DNA of 62,807 nt from JAFGRR01 sp964563855. GTDB taxonomy: Bacteria > Planctomycetota > Phycisphaerae > UBA1845 > Fen-1342. Position 1 is the stretch's first letter. The number at the start of each line of letters is the position of its first letter. The position numbers and the translations under genes were made by a program. The DNA lies in the NCBI GenBank assembly GCA_964563855.1, contig CAZLYU010000017.1, positions 1 to 62,807 of the forward strand, read 5' to 3'. Under the pieces are notes generated by a model. It was not told the DNA's origin and ran no database searches. It saw only the letters and a list, made by a program, of their open reading frames with translations. Of the stretch, positions 43,168-51,723 are shown piece by piece.

Positions 43168-43922
43168 TGACGCACCTCCACACCCATCGCGGCCAGCTCG
43201 CGCTTCACATTCGCCACGGTGGTATCGCCGTCGTGGAAGATTGACGCCGCCAAGACCGCGTCGGCCCCGGCTTGCAACGCTTCCGCCAGATGAGCCACCG
43301 ACGCCGCCCCGCCGGAAGCGATCACCGGCGTCTGCACCGCCGTGCTGATCGCAGTCAGCAGCGGACAATCGTAGCCGCTGCGCGTGCCATCGCGATCCCA
43401 ACTGGTCAGCAAGACTTCCCCGGCGCCCAGCTCCGTTGCCTGCTGCGCCCATTGCACCGCGTCTCGACCGGTCCGCCGCGAGCCCGAATGCGTCACAACC
43501 TCCCAACCATCGCCGTCCTCACGCTGCGCGGCGTCGAGCGCGATGACGACGCATTGTCGCCCGAACCGCGCGGCGAGCTGCGCCAGGATGTCGGGTTCCG
43601 CGACGGCGGCGGTGTTGACGCCGACCTTGTCGGCCCCGGCGTCGAGCAGCGCGCCCGCGTCTCCGACCGTACGCACCCCGCCGCCCACCGACAGCGGAAT
43701 CGAGAGTTGCTCACGAACAGCGCGAACGGTTTCGACCGCGTTGCCGCGACCCTCGGGCGTAGCCGAAACGTCGAGCATAACGAGCTCGTCCGCCCCCTGT
43801 TGTTCGTAGCTAAGGGCGCGCTCGACGGGATCGCCGGCGTCGCGCAGGTGCTGAAAGCGCACACCCTTTACGACCCGGCCGTCGCGCACGTCGAGACACG
43901 GAATGATGCGGACCGTCAGCAT
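43164..43922 (-). CDS. hisF: Imidazole glycerol phosphate synthase, cyclase subunit
   Basis: Uses ammonia from HisH to make imidazole-glycerol phosphate and AICAR. It has 252 residues. Seen: catalytic Asp11-type residue in RIIPCLDVRDGRVVKGV, LSVGGGVRTVGDA, the second Asp in VVIALDAAQRED, TSWDRDGTRSGYD and PVIASGGAASVAHL. The ATG at 43922 overlaps the hisH stop by seven bases; the longer open frame upstream is a hisH shadow. HisH and HisF adjacent in this order is typical of a coupled heterodimer. Confidence 0.96.
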   Translation of the reverse strand: MLTVRIIPCLDVRDGRVVKGVRFQHLRDAGDPVERALSYEQQGADELVMLDVSATPEGRGNAVETVRAVREQLSIPLSVGGGVRTVGDAGALLDAGADKVGVNTAAVAEPDILAQLAARFGRQCVVIALDAAQREDGDGWEVVTHSGSRRTGRDAVQWAQQATELGAGEVLLTSWDRDGTRSGYDCPLLTAISTAVQTPVIASGGAASVAHLAEALQAGADAVLAASIFHDGDTTVANVKRELAAMGVEVRQ

Positions 43923-44530
43923 GTCGTCGGCTCCCCGCTCAGCCATTGCCGCAGCAACGCAGCGCCCCACGCGCCCGACAGCTCCGGATGAAACTGACAC
44001 GCAAGCTGACGACCCCGCGATGCGGCGGCGACAAACGTCACGCCGTGCTCGGCAGTGGCGATGTCCCATTCCGTGAGCGGCGGCGCGACGTAGAAGGAGT
44101 TGGCGAAGTAGGCGAAACCGGTCGGAATGGCGCCCCTCGCCGCGCCGTGCACGCGATTCCATCCAAACTGCGGGGCGCGCACTTCAGCCGGAAAGCGCCG
44201 CACGTGTACGGGCAGCACGCCAAGACCGCGGACGCCAGGCGTTTCGTCACTGGATTCGCTGAGCAGTTGCAGACCGAGGCAAACGCAGAGCGTGGCGCGT
44301 GACGGATCTGCGAGCCGCGCCCGCAAGGTGGACGTGTAGCCGGCCGCGTTGAGCTGCTGCATCGCGGCGCCAAAAGCGCCCACGCCCGGCAGCACCGCGA
44401 ACGATGAAGTCTCAATGTCGGCGGGCGACTCACACAAGCGCGGCGCGGCGCCGGCCCGGCGCAGTCCGGCGAAGACCGACGCGAGGTTGGCGGCTCCGGT
44501 GCTGATGACCACGACATCCGCCGGCGCCAT
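43916..44530 (-). CDS. hisH: Imidazole glycerol phosphate synthase, glutaminase subunit
   Basis: Glutamine amidotransferase subunit channelling ammonia to HisF. It has 204 residues. Seen: VISTGAANLASVFAGLRRAG, LPGVGAFGAAM, the nucleophile Cys in LCVCLGLQLL, and the His-Glu pair in CQFHPELSG. Its ATG overlaps the hisB stop by one base (TGATG). Confidence 0.95.
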   Translation of the reverse strand: MAPADVVVISTGAANLASVFAGLRRAGAAPRLCESPADIETSSFAVLPGVGAFGAAMQQLNAAGYTSTLRARLADPSRATLCVCLGLQLLSESSDETPGVRGLGVLPVHVRRFPAEVRAPQFGWNRVHGAARGAIPTGFAYFANSFYVAPPLTEWDIATAEHGVTFVAAASRGRQLACQFHPELSGAWGAALLRQWLSGEPTTC

Positions 44531-45117
44531 CAGAGCACGCCCTTGGTGCTGGGGATGTCGTCGCCGCCATCGTGGCTCACCGCGGTGCGCAGGGCCAATG
44601 CAAGCGCTTTGAACGCCGCTTCCGCACGATGGTGATCGTTTTCGCCTTTCAGCACGTCGACATGAATCGCAGCCCGCGCGCCGACGGCGAGCGAACGCAG
44701 CACATGCGGGATGTTCTCGCAGGCCAGTTCGCCGAGCGTAGGCCGCTGCAGCCCCAGCCCAATGCTGGCGTAGGGGCGTCCGGAAAGATCGACCACAGCG
44801 CGAGCCAGGGCCTCGTCGAGCGGGGCGTACGCATGTCCAAAGCGGCGGATGCCGGCTCGGTCGCCGAGAGCCTCGTCGAACGCAGCGCCGAGCACCAGCG
44901 CACAGTCTTCGACTGTGTGATGATCATCGATGTGGGTGTCGCCGTCGCAGCGCAGCGTGAGATCGAAGCGCGCATGACGGGCAAGCGCGGTGAGCAGGTG
45001 GTCGAAGAACCCTACGCCCGTTTGAATCTCTGAGCCGCCCGAGCCATCGAGACTGAGCCGGCAGCGAATTTTCGTTTCGCGCGTCTCGCGTTGAACCTCG
45101 GCACTGCGCGGTGTCAT
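44530..45117 (-). CDS. hisB: Imidazoleglycerol-phosphate dehydratase, monofunctional
   Basis: Dehydrates imidazole-glycerol phosphate. It has 195 residues. Seen: GVGFFDHLLTALARHA, metal-binding DTHIDDHHTVEDCALVLG, GIRRFGHAYAPLDEAL, and the C-terminal GENDHHRAEAAFKALA. There is no N-terminal HAD phosphatase domain as in enterobacterial HisB, so histidinol-phosphate phosphatase must come from elsewhere. The ATG at 45117 overlaps the hisC fusion stop as ATGA. Confidence 0.96.
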   Translation of the reverse strand: MTPRSAEVQRETRETKIRCRLSLDGSGGSEIQTGVGFFDHLLTALARHARFDLTLRCDGDTHIDDHHTVEDCALVLGAAFDEALGDRAGIRRFGHAYAPLDEALARAVVDLSGRPYASIGLGLQRPTLGELACENIPHVLRSLAVGARAAIHVDVLKGENDHHRAEAAFKALALALRTAVSHDGGDDIPSTKGVL

Positions 45118-46655
45118 GGCAGCAGCTCCCCAATCTCGGCGGCGCTCTTGAGCACGCGGCCGGCCCCGGCCTGCAGCAGTGCTTCGCACCGTTGCGGTTG
45201 GTCATCCGGACGCATCACGCCCAACGCCGCCACACCCGCTCCCCGCGCCGCGGCGATGTCGGTGGTCGAATCGCCGAGCATCCAGGCACGCGAGACGCCC
45301 AGTTTATGGAGCGCCAGACGCACCTTCCCCGGATCCGGCTTCAGCGGTCCGTCCTCAGCACAGATCACCACGTCGAAGTGCGCCTCCAAGCCGGTTTCAG
45401 ACAGACACGGCGCCGTCTCGCGACGAACGCGGTTCGTGACCAGCCCCGTCTTGCAGCGCTTTCGCACCGACGCGAGCACCCGCGGGTCGACTAGCAACTC
45501 GTCCGGCGTCGCTTCCGGGCTGCCCGTCGTGATGAGAACGCCTTCCAGGTCGAAGAGAATCGCTTCCGGGGCGAGCGCAACCTGCAGCGCGTTGACGAGC
45601 CGAGCGAAGTCATCGGCGTCGCCGGGCAACGTGATCCGCAACCCGTCGGTGAGTTCCAGGCGATTGCCGAAGTGACGCACAGCAACGCCCTGCGACGCGA
45701 GCAGATCGCGCACGAGCGACGCGTTGCCGAACTTGGGAAACAGAAAGTTGCCTTCCGACGGGCCGACGGTCGCCCCCAGCGCGGTGAGCTGTTCGCCGAG
45801 GGCCCGCCGCTCTTCGCGTACGCTGTCGACGTAGCGCTGCATGGCCTTCGCGCCGTGCCGCAACTGCTGCTCAGCAAGCATGAGCGATACCGCCGAAACG
45901 TTGTACGGCCCGCCCGCAGCCCGCAGCCAACCGATCACGTGGTCGGGTCCCATCGCATAGCCGACCCGCAGCCCCGCAAGTCCCCACGCTTTCGAGAACG
46001 TGCGTGTCACCACCACGTTCGGCAATCCAAGCGCGGCGTCCGTCAGGTCTTCATCCGCAAACTCGGCGTAGGCCAAATCCGCCAAAATCACCGCATGCGG
46101 CGCCATCTGCGATAGCTCGCGCAACGCCGCGCCGCTCGCGATAAAGCCCGTCGGATTGTTCGGCGTGACGAAGCTGATCACCGCAGTGTCTTCGCTGATC
46201 ACGTCGCGGATCGCGTTCAGCGGGAAGTCCGGCGTGCGCCAGTTGACGTGCACGACCCGACCGCCGCTGAGCGACGCATAGTGGGGAATCATCTCGAACG
46301 ACGGCGCGGGGATGATGATCTCGCGCCCCGGCCCGAGCATCGCGCGGCACACACGGTCGATCGCTTCATCGCCGCCCGCCGTAACCAACACTTGCGTCGG
46401 TTCGAGCTTGAACCGCTCGGCTAGCAGCGACTCGAGGTCACCCTTGCCGCGTGGATAGCGCCGCAAGAGATCGGCGTCAATTTTCGCAAGCTGCGCCAGC
46501 AATTCCGGCGGCGGGGGGGCGCCTTCGTTGCTGTCGAGGATCAGGTCGACCGGAGTCAGCGGTCTCGTCGCGTGATACGGGCGCAGCGCGGCGACAGCGT
46601 CGGTCGGACGCGGACGCGATGGTTGGGGCGCGGCGGTGGGCGGCTCTTCCAACAT
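45114..46655 (-). CDS. Histidinol-phosphate aminotransferase fused to a HAD phosphatase domain
   Basis: A 513-residue fusion. Residues 1-360 are HisC, a PLP enzyme: LDSNEGAPPPPELL, VTAGGDEAIDRVCRAML, FVTPNNPTGFIASG, and the PLP Lys region TRTFSKAWGLAGLRVGYAM. Residues 365-513 are a HAD-superfamily hydrolase: motif I ILFDLEGVLITT, motif II in TGLVTNR, the motif III Lys in GPLKPDPGKV, and motif IV in MLGDSTTDIAAARG. Motif I reads Asp-x-Glu where nearly all HAD phosphatases have Asp-x-Asp. Because hisB here lacks its phosphatase half, the HAD is a good candidate for histidinol-phosphate phosphatase, acting right after the aminotransferase step. Start at the ATG at 46655 is supported by position 11 bases after hisG. 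Confidence 0.9.
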   Translation of the reverse strand: MLEEPPTAAPQPSRPRPTDAVAALRPYHATRPLTPVDLILDSNEGAPPPPELLAQLAKIDADLLRRYPRGKGDLESLLAERFKLEPTQVLVTAGGDEAIDRVCRAMLGPGREIIIPAPSFEMIPHYASLSGGRVVHVNWRTPDFPLNAIRDVISEDTAVISFVTPNNPTGFIASGAALRELSQMAPHAVILADLAYAEFADEDLTDAALGLPNVVVTRTFSKAWGLAGLRVGYAMGPDHVIGWLRAAGGPYNVSAVSLMLAEQQLRHGAKAMQRYVDSVREERRALGEQLTALGATVGPSEGNFLFPKFGNASLVRDLLASQGVAVRHFGNRLELTDGLRITLPGDADDFARLVNALQVALAPEAILFDLEGVLITTGSPEATPDELLVDPRVLASVRKRCKTGLVTNRVRRETAPCLSETGLEAHFDVVICAEDGPLKPDPGKVRLALHKLGVSRAWMLGDSTTDIAAARGAGVAALGVMRPDDQPQRCEALLQAGAGRVLKSAAEIGELLP

Positions 46656-46666
46656 ACCCAGAGATT

Positions 46667-47542
46667 CTACGGCACGATCTGAGCAAGACCCGTGACGACC
46701 AGGTCTGACCCGCCCGCGGCCTTGATCTGCGGAATGAGCTGCGCGAGCACGTCGCGCGGCACGGCGGCGCGAATGGAGTAGCCCGCGTCGTGGTGCAGCG
46801 GGGCGATCGTGGGTTGTCGCATGCAAGGCAGCAGCGTGACGATCGCCTCGAGATGCTCTTTCGGCGCGTTGAGCTCCAGCATGACGCGCTTCCGGGCTTC
46901 CAGCACGGCGCGCAGCACCAGAACCAGATCTTCAATCGCCGAACGCTTGCCCGCATCCTCCATCGCGGCCGGGCTGGCGTAAAACCGCGTTGAAGAACGC
47001 ATCAGCTCATCAACAATGGCGAGGTCGTTCGCAGCCAATGTCGAGCCGGTCGCGGTGTTGTCGACGATGCAGTCCGCGTCTTCCGGCGGGAATACTTCCG
47101 TGGCGCCGAACGAGCGAACACAGGTGGCGTCGAGCTCGCGCTCCGCGATCCAGCGCTGCGTGAGCTGCTCGTACTCGGAAGCGACCAGCAGCGGCCGCGC
47201 GGGGAGCGTGCCATCCGCCTGCAGCAAAGACTTCGGCGCCGCCGCGACAATGCGGACCGGGTCGAGCCGCGTATCAAGCAGCTCAACGAGGTTGGCGTTC
47301 AGCTCGCTAACCCAATCGGCGCCGGCAAACCCAACGTCGCGACTGGCGAAGTGCAGCATTTCAATGATGTTTTGTGGCTTGAGCACCTTGGCTTCGAAGC
47401 CCGGAAGCGAGACCGTCGGGCGATAGCCGCGGGCGCCGCTGTGTACATCCACGCCGGCTTCACGCAGCAGCTTGAGCACGCCGTCCTCCATGCGCCCTTT
47501 GGGCAGCGCGAGGCGGACAGCAACAGGAGCTTCAACCGACAT
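46667..47542 (-). CDS. hisG: ATP phosphoribosyltransferase, long form
   Basis: First, feedback-controlled step of histidine synthesis. It has 291 residues, so it is the long HisG with its own C-terminal regulatory domain (from about 215: NAPKEHLEAIVTLLPCM, APLHHDAGYSIRAAV), needing no HisZ. Seen in the catalytic part: LALPKGRMEDGVLKLL, PGFEAKVLKPQNI, DVGFAGADWVSE and the PRPP loop DNTATGSTLAAN. GGAG is eight bases before the ATG. First gene of the operon. Confidence 0.95.
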   Translation of the reverse strand: MSVEAPVAVRLALPKGRMEDGVLKLLREAGVDVHSGARGYRPTVSLPGFEAKVLKPQNIIEMLHFASRDVGFAGADWVSELNANLVELLDTRLDPVRIVAAAPKSLLQADGTLPARPLLVASEYEQLTQRWIAERELDATCVRSFGATEVFPPEDADCIVDNTATGSTLAANDLAIVDELMRSSTRFYASPAAMEDAGKRSAIEDLVLVLRAVLEARKRVMLELNAPKEHLEAIVTLLPCMRQPTIAPLHHDAGYSIRAAVPRDVLAQLIPQIKAAGGSDLVVTGLAQIVP

Positions 47543-47591
47543 CAGCGTTTCTCCGCGGCGGGCGGCTTAGCGGGCCTATGCATCGTTGAGA

Positions 47592-47621
47592 ACGGTAGCG
47601 TTCGCGGCGCGGTGGGGTCAA
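47592..47621 (-). promoter_or_regulatory. Candidate promoter of the histidine operon
   Basis: On the minus strand TTGACC (47616-47621) and TACCGT (47592-47597) are 18 bases apart. The -35 is good, the -10 weak. Transcription would start about 40 bases before hisG, leaving no room for a His-rich leader, so attenuation like that upstream of ilvB is not seen here. Confidence 0.35.
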
Positions 47622-47680
47622 ACGAAAGACAGCCGGCCGATGGAGCGTATCCACCGACCGGCCGCGATGTTCGTCTCAGC

Positions 47681-47699
47681 GAGCGATCAGCGATCGCTC
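47681..47699. repeat. Perfect stem-loop downstream of the dockerin protein gene
   Basis: GAGCGATC (47681-47688) and GATCGCTC (47692-47699) form an 8-bp stem with a 3-base loop, 18 bases after the end of the minus-strand dockerin gene and pointing toward the his operon promoter. No T-run follows, so it may stabilise the mRNA end or act as a weak terminator. Confidence 0.5.
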
Positions 47700-47716
47700 A
47701 GCCGATGGAGCGAAAC

Positions 47717-50359
47717 TTACTGGCAGGCGCCGTTGACGACGGCTTCGACGAAGGTGTCGATGTCGCCGGCGTTGACGCTGCCATCGTCGTTGGTGTCGGC
47801 AGCGATGAGCGAGCAGTCGGCGTCGCACGCCATGCCGCTGACAACCGCCATCACGAAGCAGTCGATGTCGCCGGCGTTGACCGAGCCATCGTTGTTGACG
47901 TCGCCGCAGAGGCAGGCCGGGCCGAAGAAGGCCAGGTCGAGGCCGTCAACGATGCCGTCGCCGTTGATGTCGCCGCCGGCGTAGCCGAGGCCGCTCTGGC
48001 CCTGGTTGGCCTGGACGATCGACTCGTCGTCAGCGTCGACGTCGCCGTCGAGGTCAACGTCGCCGAGCTGGGTGCCGAGGATAACCTCGACGAGCTCGGT
48101 GATGTCCATCATGTCGACGACGAGGTCGCCGGTCTGATCGGCGCCGAGGTCCATGAGGGCCGCCTCGTCGAGGTTCGTGAAGTCGCCGAAGTTGGCGTAG
48201 ACGTAGTCGATGTCAGCCGCGTCGACCACACCGTCGCCTTCGTTGCACGGACCGCAGCAGCGGAGCGTGTCGTTCGGGTCGTTCGGGTCATACGTGAGGA
48301 CCGCACCAGCGACGTCGCCGCGGGCGTCACCAGCGACGTAAGTCTTGCCGGTGGCGAGCGTGACGTTGAAGTAGTTGCCGCTGCCGCTGTTCTGGTCGAC
48401 CAGCGTGTAACCGAGCTTACGGTTCAGCGCGCCGGTGTTCGGGTCGAGCGAGAGACCGTTGGCGTGATAGCACACGTCGCCGGCGTCGAAGTTGCCGTCG
48501 GCGTTGTAGTCACCCATGATCTCGGGGATGGCCGGGTTGGCGTCGGTCGAGCCCGGGATGTTGGCAGGGTCAACGAGCGCGGCCATCAGCGCCGGGATGT
48601 CGTTGACGTTGCGCATGCCGTCGTTGTTGAAGTCGCCGGTCAGGTGGTTACGCGTGTTGGCCGAGTTGTCGGCGCCGTAGCTGAACACCGTGCCGTCGCG
48701 CGGGCTGATGTAGCCGCCGACCGTACCGTCGTTGCCATCGGTCCAGCCGCCGCGGGCGTCGGCGTTGTTACGCGAGGGAACCTTCGGGCCATCCGGATCG
48801 CCGAACGCGCCGATGCTGTACGTGCTGTTGATCAGCGTGTCAGCCTGCAGCGCGGCGTTGAAGTTGGTGTTCGCAACCAGACCGCAAGGCGAGAGCGCCT
48901 TGTTGTGCACGCGGTCGATCGCGGCGAGCAGGAAGAACTGCGTGCTGAGCACCTCGCCCGGCAGACCGTTGGGGTCGGTGTCGCCCGCGACGGTCGAAGC
49001 GATGCTGCACTTGATGTTGTTGATGTAGTCAGCCGCGGCGCCGTTGGCCATCGCAGCCGGGTTGTTCGGGTCGGCCGGCAGGTTCGGATCGCCGACGGTG
49101 ATGAAGCTCTCGGGACCGCCGATCACCCAGCCGGTGTTCGGATCGGTGTTCTGCAGGATCGCCGACAGGGTCGGACGCACCGGCTCGGTGCCGCCTTCCA
49201 GATCGTTGATCACGTTCAGCACTTCGTAACGACCAGCGGCGGTGTCGGCCGCGGCACGGCTGCCGCCGACCAGACCGGTGTAGCCGACGCCCAGGCCGTT
49301 GTTCTGCACGGTGCCTTCCATGCGGCTCGAGCCACCCTTGTTGTTCGTGTGGAAGCGCGGGCCGCGAGCGTCCAGCGAACTGCTCTCGTTGTCCGGACCA
49401 CAGTTGTCGCCGACGCCCCAGCTCGGGTCGATGCAGGCCGAGTTCATGGCGCCGTTACGCGTGCCCGAACCGACGTCGCGGGTGATCGCGGCGAGGTCCT
49501 CACCGTTCGGAAGACGACCGGTCACGAACAGGTGCTGCACCTCCGTGAGGGCGATGTTCTCGAGGCCCGTGCCGCGGTTGGCGATGTAAGCGATCGGAAC
49601 CCACGCGATTTCCGTGTCGACCACCGGAAGACCGAGGGCGATCGTGCACGGCGTGTCGATCAGGTCGTTCGAGTACAGACCCGCGTCGTTCGGATCAACG
49701 ACCGGGGCCGGCGGGCAGGCGGTAATGCCCGACGCACCGTAGCCAGCCTGACCCGGCTGACGGAACCAAGCCGGAGTCGCGGCCACGCCCTGCGTGAACC
49801 ACTGGAACGGAACGTCCGACAGCGCCGCATCCACGCCGAGCGGAACGATCGGCGAACCGGTCGGCCAGGTGCCCGTGCCGCACGGGATGAGCGGCGGCGC
49901 ATCCTGAACCGGGGTGTACCAGTCAAAGCGGTTCAGGCGGCCGCCTTCCGACGGGAAGTCGGTCGGGATGACGCCGGTGCACGCAAAGTCGAGCAGCTCG
50001 TCAATGCCGTTGCCCGAGCCCACGCCGCGGGCGTTGACATACCACCACTGGCCCGGAACGCTCGGGTTGCCGAAGTTCGGGTCGGTCGAGCAGCTGCCGG
50101 TCGCGGCGAGCTGCTGCGGCGGAACGAGCGGGCCGGGACGACCGCAGATGCCGTCCTGGTTGGCGTCGATGAAGTCGGTCGTCGATGCCGGGGTGCCGTA
50201 AAAGTCAAAAAACAGGGTCGCACCGGTCAGCTCGATTGCGCCGCTGACGTTGTTCGGCGTGGCGCAACCGGCGTCGCAGTCGCCGTCGACTGCGAGGGCG
50301 GGCGAGCTAACGGCGATGACCGCTAGTAGGCCCGTGCTCAGGCTCAAAAGCTTCGACAT
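47717..50359 (-). CDS. Exported PstS-like binding protein with dockerin-type repeats
   Basis: An 880-residue secreted protein. GGAGG is seven bases before the ATG at 50359; a signal peptide (LLSLSTGLLAVIAVSSPALA) follows. Residues 20-470 follow the pattern of phosphate-binding PstS proteins: AIELTGATLFFDFYGTPA, VNARGVGSGNGIDELLDF, IPIAYIANRGTG-like VPIAYIANRGTGLENIALTE, ITRDVGSGTRNGAMNS. From about 560 on come repeated DxNxDG calcium-type dockerin motifs: GDFNNDGMRNVNDI, GDYNADGNFDAGDV, GDVDLDGDVDADDE, GDINGDGIVDGLDL, GDVNNDGSVNAGDI and DTNDDGSVNAGDI. Cysteines are frequent. It could bind phosphate or another anion at the cell surface; the ligand is not shown by sequence. It follows a pseudopilin gene by 64 bases. 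Confidence 0.78.
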   Translation of the reverse strand: MSKLLSLSTGLLAVIAVSSPALAVDGDCDAGCATPNNVSGAIELTGATLFFDFYGTPASTTDFIDANQDGICGRPGPLVPPQQLAATGSCSTDPNFGNPSVPGQWWYVNARGVGSGNGIDELLDFACTGVIPTDFPSEGGRLNRFDWYTPVQDAPPLIPCGTGTWPTGSPIVPLGVDAALSDVPFQWFTQGVAATPAWFRQPGQAGYGASGITACPPAPVVDPNDAGLYSNDLIDTPCTIALGLPVVDTEIAWVPIAYIANRGTGLENIALTEVQHLFVTGRLPNGEDLAAITRDVGSGTRNGAMNSACIDPSWGVGDNCGPDNESSSLDARGPRFHTNNKGGSSRMEGTVQNNGLGVGYTGLVGGSRAAADTAAGRYEVLNVINDLEGGTEPVRPTLSAILQNTDPNTGWVIGGPESFITVGDPNLPADPNNPAAMANGAAADYINNIKCSIASTVAGDTDPNGLPGEVLSTQFFLLAAIDRVHNKALSPCGLVANTNFNAALQADTLINSTYSIGAFGDPDGPKVPSRNNADARGGWTDGNDGTVGGYISPRDGTVFSYGADNSANTRNHLTGDFNNDGMRNVNDIPALMAALVDPANIPGSTDANPAIPEIMGDYNADGNFDAGDVCYHANGLSLDPNTGALNRKLGYTLVDQNSGSGNYFNVTLATGKTYVAGDARGDVAGAVLTYDPNDPNDTLRCCGPCNEGDGVVDAADIDYVYANFGDFTNLDEAALMDLGADQTGDLVVDMMDITELVEVILGTQLGDVDLDGDVDADDESIVQANQGQSGLGYAGGDINGDGIVDGLDLAFFGPACLCGDVNNDGSVNAGDIDCFVMAVVSGMACDADCSLIAADTNDDGSVNAGDIDTFVEAVVNGACQ

Positions 50360-50423
50360 TCTTGTCCCTCCAAGGGAAAAAGTGCATGTGCAACGCCCTT
50401 GCGCCGCACGATCTTCAACGCTT

Positions 50424-51494
50424 CTATTGCGGAGCGTTCTCGGGGCGATAGAGGATGTCATTCGTCCCGGTCACGCTGTAAAACTTCTCACCCCACTCGC
50501 GGCGGTCCATGGTCTCGAAGACAAACTTGCGGCTCACACTGCCGTCGAGGTACAGGAAGTTCGCAGTGCCGCCGAACTGGTCTTCCCCCGGGTGGTGCCG
50601 ACCGACGGCGTTGAGGCCGGTGCCGCCCGACGCAGTGTCCGTACCTTTGATCAGGCCGCCCTGCGGAAACTCAGCTTCGAGCACCGCTGTCGGCTTCAGG
50701 CCATAGCCCTGCTCGCGCGTGATCGTGTTATCACCATAGAACCAGAACGGGTTGCGCAGCGGGGGCTGCAGCTCCGGTGTTCCGCCTGAGCCGAAGTTGG
50801 TGTGCCAGAACGGAAGAATGGGCCGGTGGCTCTTGCTGAGCCATGCGTTGCCGCTGATTTCCGCGATGTTTTTCCAGTCCTGATTAAACTCGGTAGCCAA
50901 AATGATGCCGATCTCTTTGACTTTCGACACATTCACCAGAACGTTCAACCGCTGCGAACTCGGCGCCTGATCACGCGAGAACTTGTTGCGCGGCATGAGC
51001 GCGGCGTTCGCGCCGAACGCCATGCGCGGCGCCTGTCGATCCGTCACGTTGCCTTCCTGCCCCGTCCGTTGATTGTTGTCATCCACCTGATCCTCTTCCC
51101 AATCCTCGCCGAACTCACCGGGATTGGTGCGGGGATGGCCGCCGTTGCGCATGCTCGGGCACTGGAAGGCGTCTTCCTTGACCTCGCCGCCGCTGTACAG
51201 GAAATGCGACCAGTGCAGATAGCCGTAGGTCGAACCGTCCGGTGACTGCTCATTGTCGAACACGCCCCACGAGCCGTCTTCACGCGGATAAACGTACGAC
51301 GGGGGAAGAATGTCGCGATTCTCGTTGAGGTAAAGGCCGACCGCCGTCGCGATCTGCCGCATGTTCGACGCGCAGACCACCGCCTTCGCGCCATCGCGGG
51401 CGCGCTGCAGGCTGGGCAGCAGGATCGAAATGAGGAGGGCGATAATGGCGACGACGACGAGCAGTTCGATGAGGGTAAAGCCTCTTCGATTCAT
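50424..51494 (-). CDS. Type II secretion pseudopilin-like protein
   Basis: A 356-residue protein with a prepilin leader and hydrophobic helix at the very N-terminus (NRRGFTLIELLVVVAIIALL, where processing is after Gly and Glu5 is kept). The globular part contains CASNMRQIATAVGLYLNEN and ends with the planctomycete-type NFLYLDGSVSRKFVFET motif. Such proteins are numerous in Planctomycetota and of uncertain role. GAGAGG is just upstream of the ATG. Upstream, 51640-51700 is clearly A+T-rich compared with its surroundings and probably holds the promoter, though no good hexamer pair is seen. The secreted PstS-like gene follows, probably in the same transcript. Confidence 0.87.
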   Translation of the reverse strand: MNRRGFTLIELLVVVAIIALLISILLPSLQRARDGAKAVVCASNMRQIATAVGLYLNENRDILPPSYVYPREDGSWGVFDNEQSPDGSTYGYLHWSHFLYSGGEVKEDAFQCPSMRNGGHPRTNPGEFGEDWEEDQVDDNNQRTGQEGNVTDRQAPRMAFGANAALMPRNKFSRDQAPSSQRLNVLVNVSKVKEIGIILATEFNQDWKNIAEISGNAWLSKSHRPILPFWHTNFGSGGTPELQPPLRNPFWFYGDNTITREQGYGLKPTAVLEAEFPQGGLIKGTDTASGGTGLNAVGRHHPGEDQFGGTANFLYLDGSVSRKFVFETMDRREWGEKFYSVTGTNDILYRPENAPQ

Positions 51495-51723
51495 TCTTTG
51501 CCTCTCAAAAGTGGTGCGTTGATCTCGGCCCCGCGACCGTGCAGTCGAGCGCTCATGCCATCACGATGCTCGCTGCCGTCGGAGACCGCATCCCACGGCT
51601 GCATCTCAATTACAAACAGTACAGATCGCGCGTTAGGGCGAAACGTGGTGCGAGAGAATTATTAACACAGATTTGGTTAGAAATGAGTGAAGTTTTCTGC
51701 CGAGATCGCTGTTGGATCACGGT

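Noticed and set aside
47681..47699. Intrinsic terminator for the dockerin gene
   Set aside because: The stem is perfect but no T-run follows on the minus strand, so it is listed only as a stem-loop.
47543..47716. Possible His-leader attenuator before hisG
   Set aside because: No run of His codons and no hairpin with T-run lies between the candidate promoter and hisG.
47351..50326. A 991-codon open frame on the plus strand
   Set aside because: It is antisense to the dockerin protein gene; the repetitive Asp/Val-rich product mirrors the DxNxDG repeats. The minus strand has the signal peptide and ribosome site.
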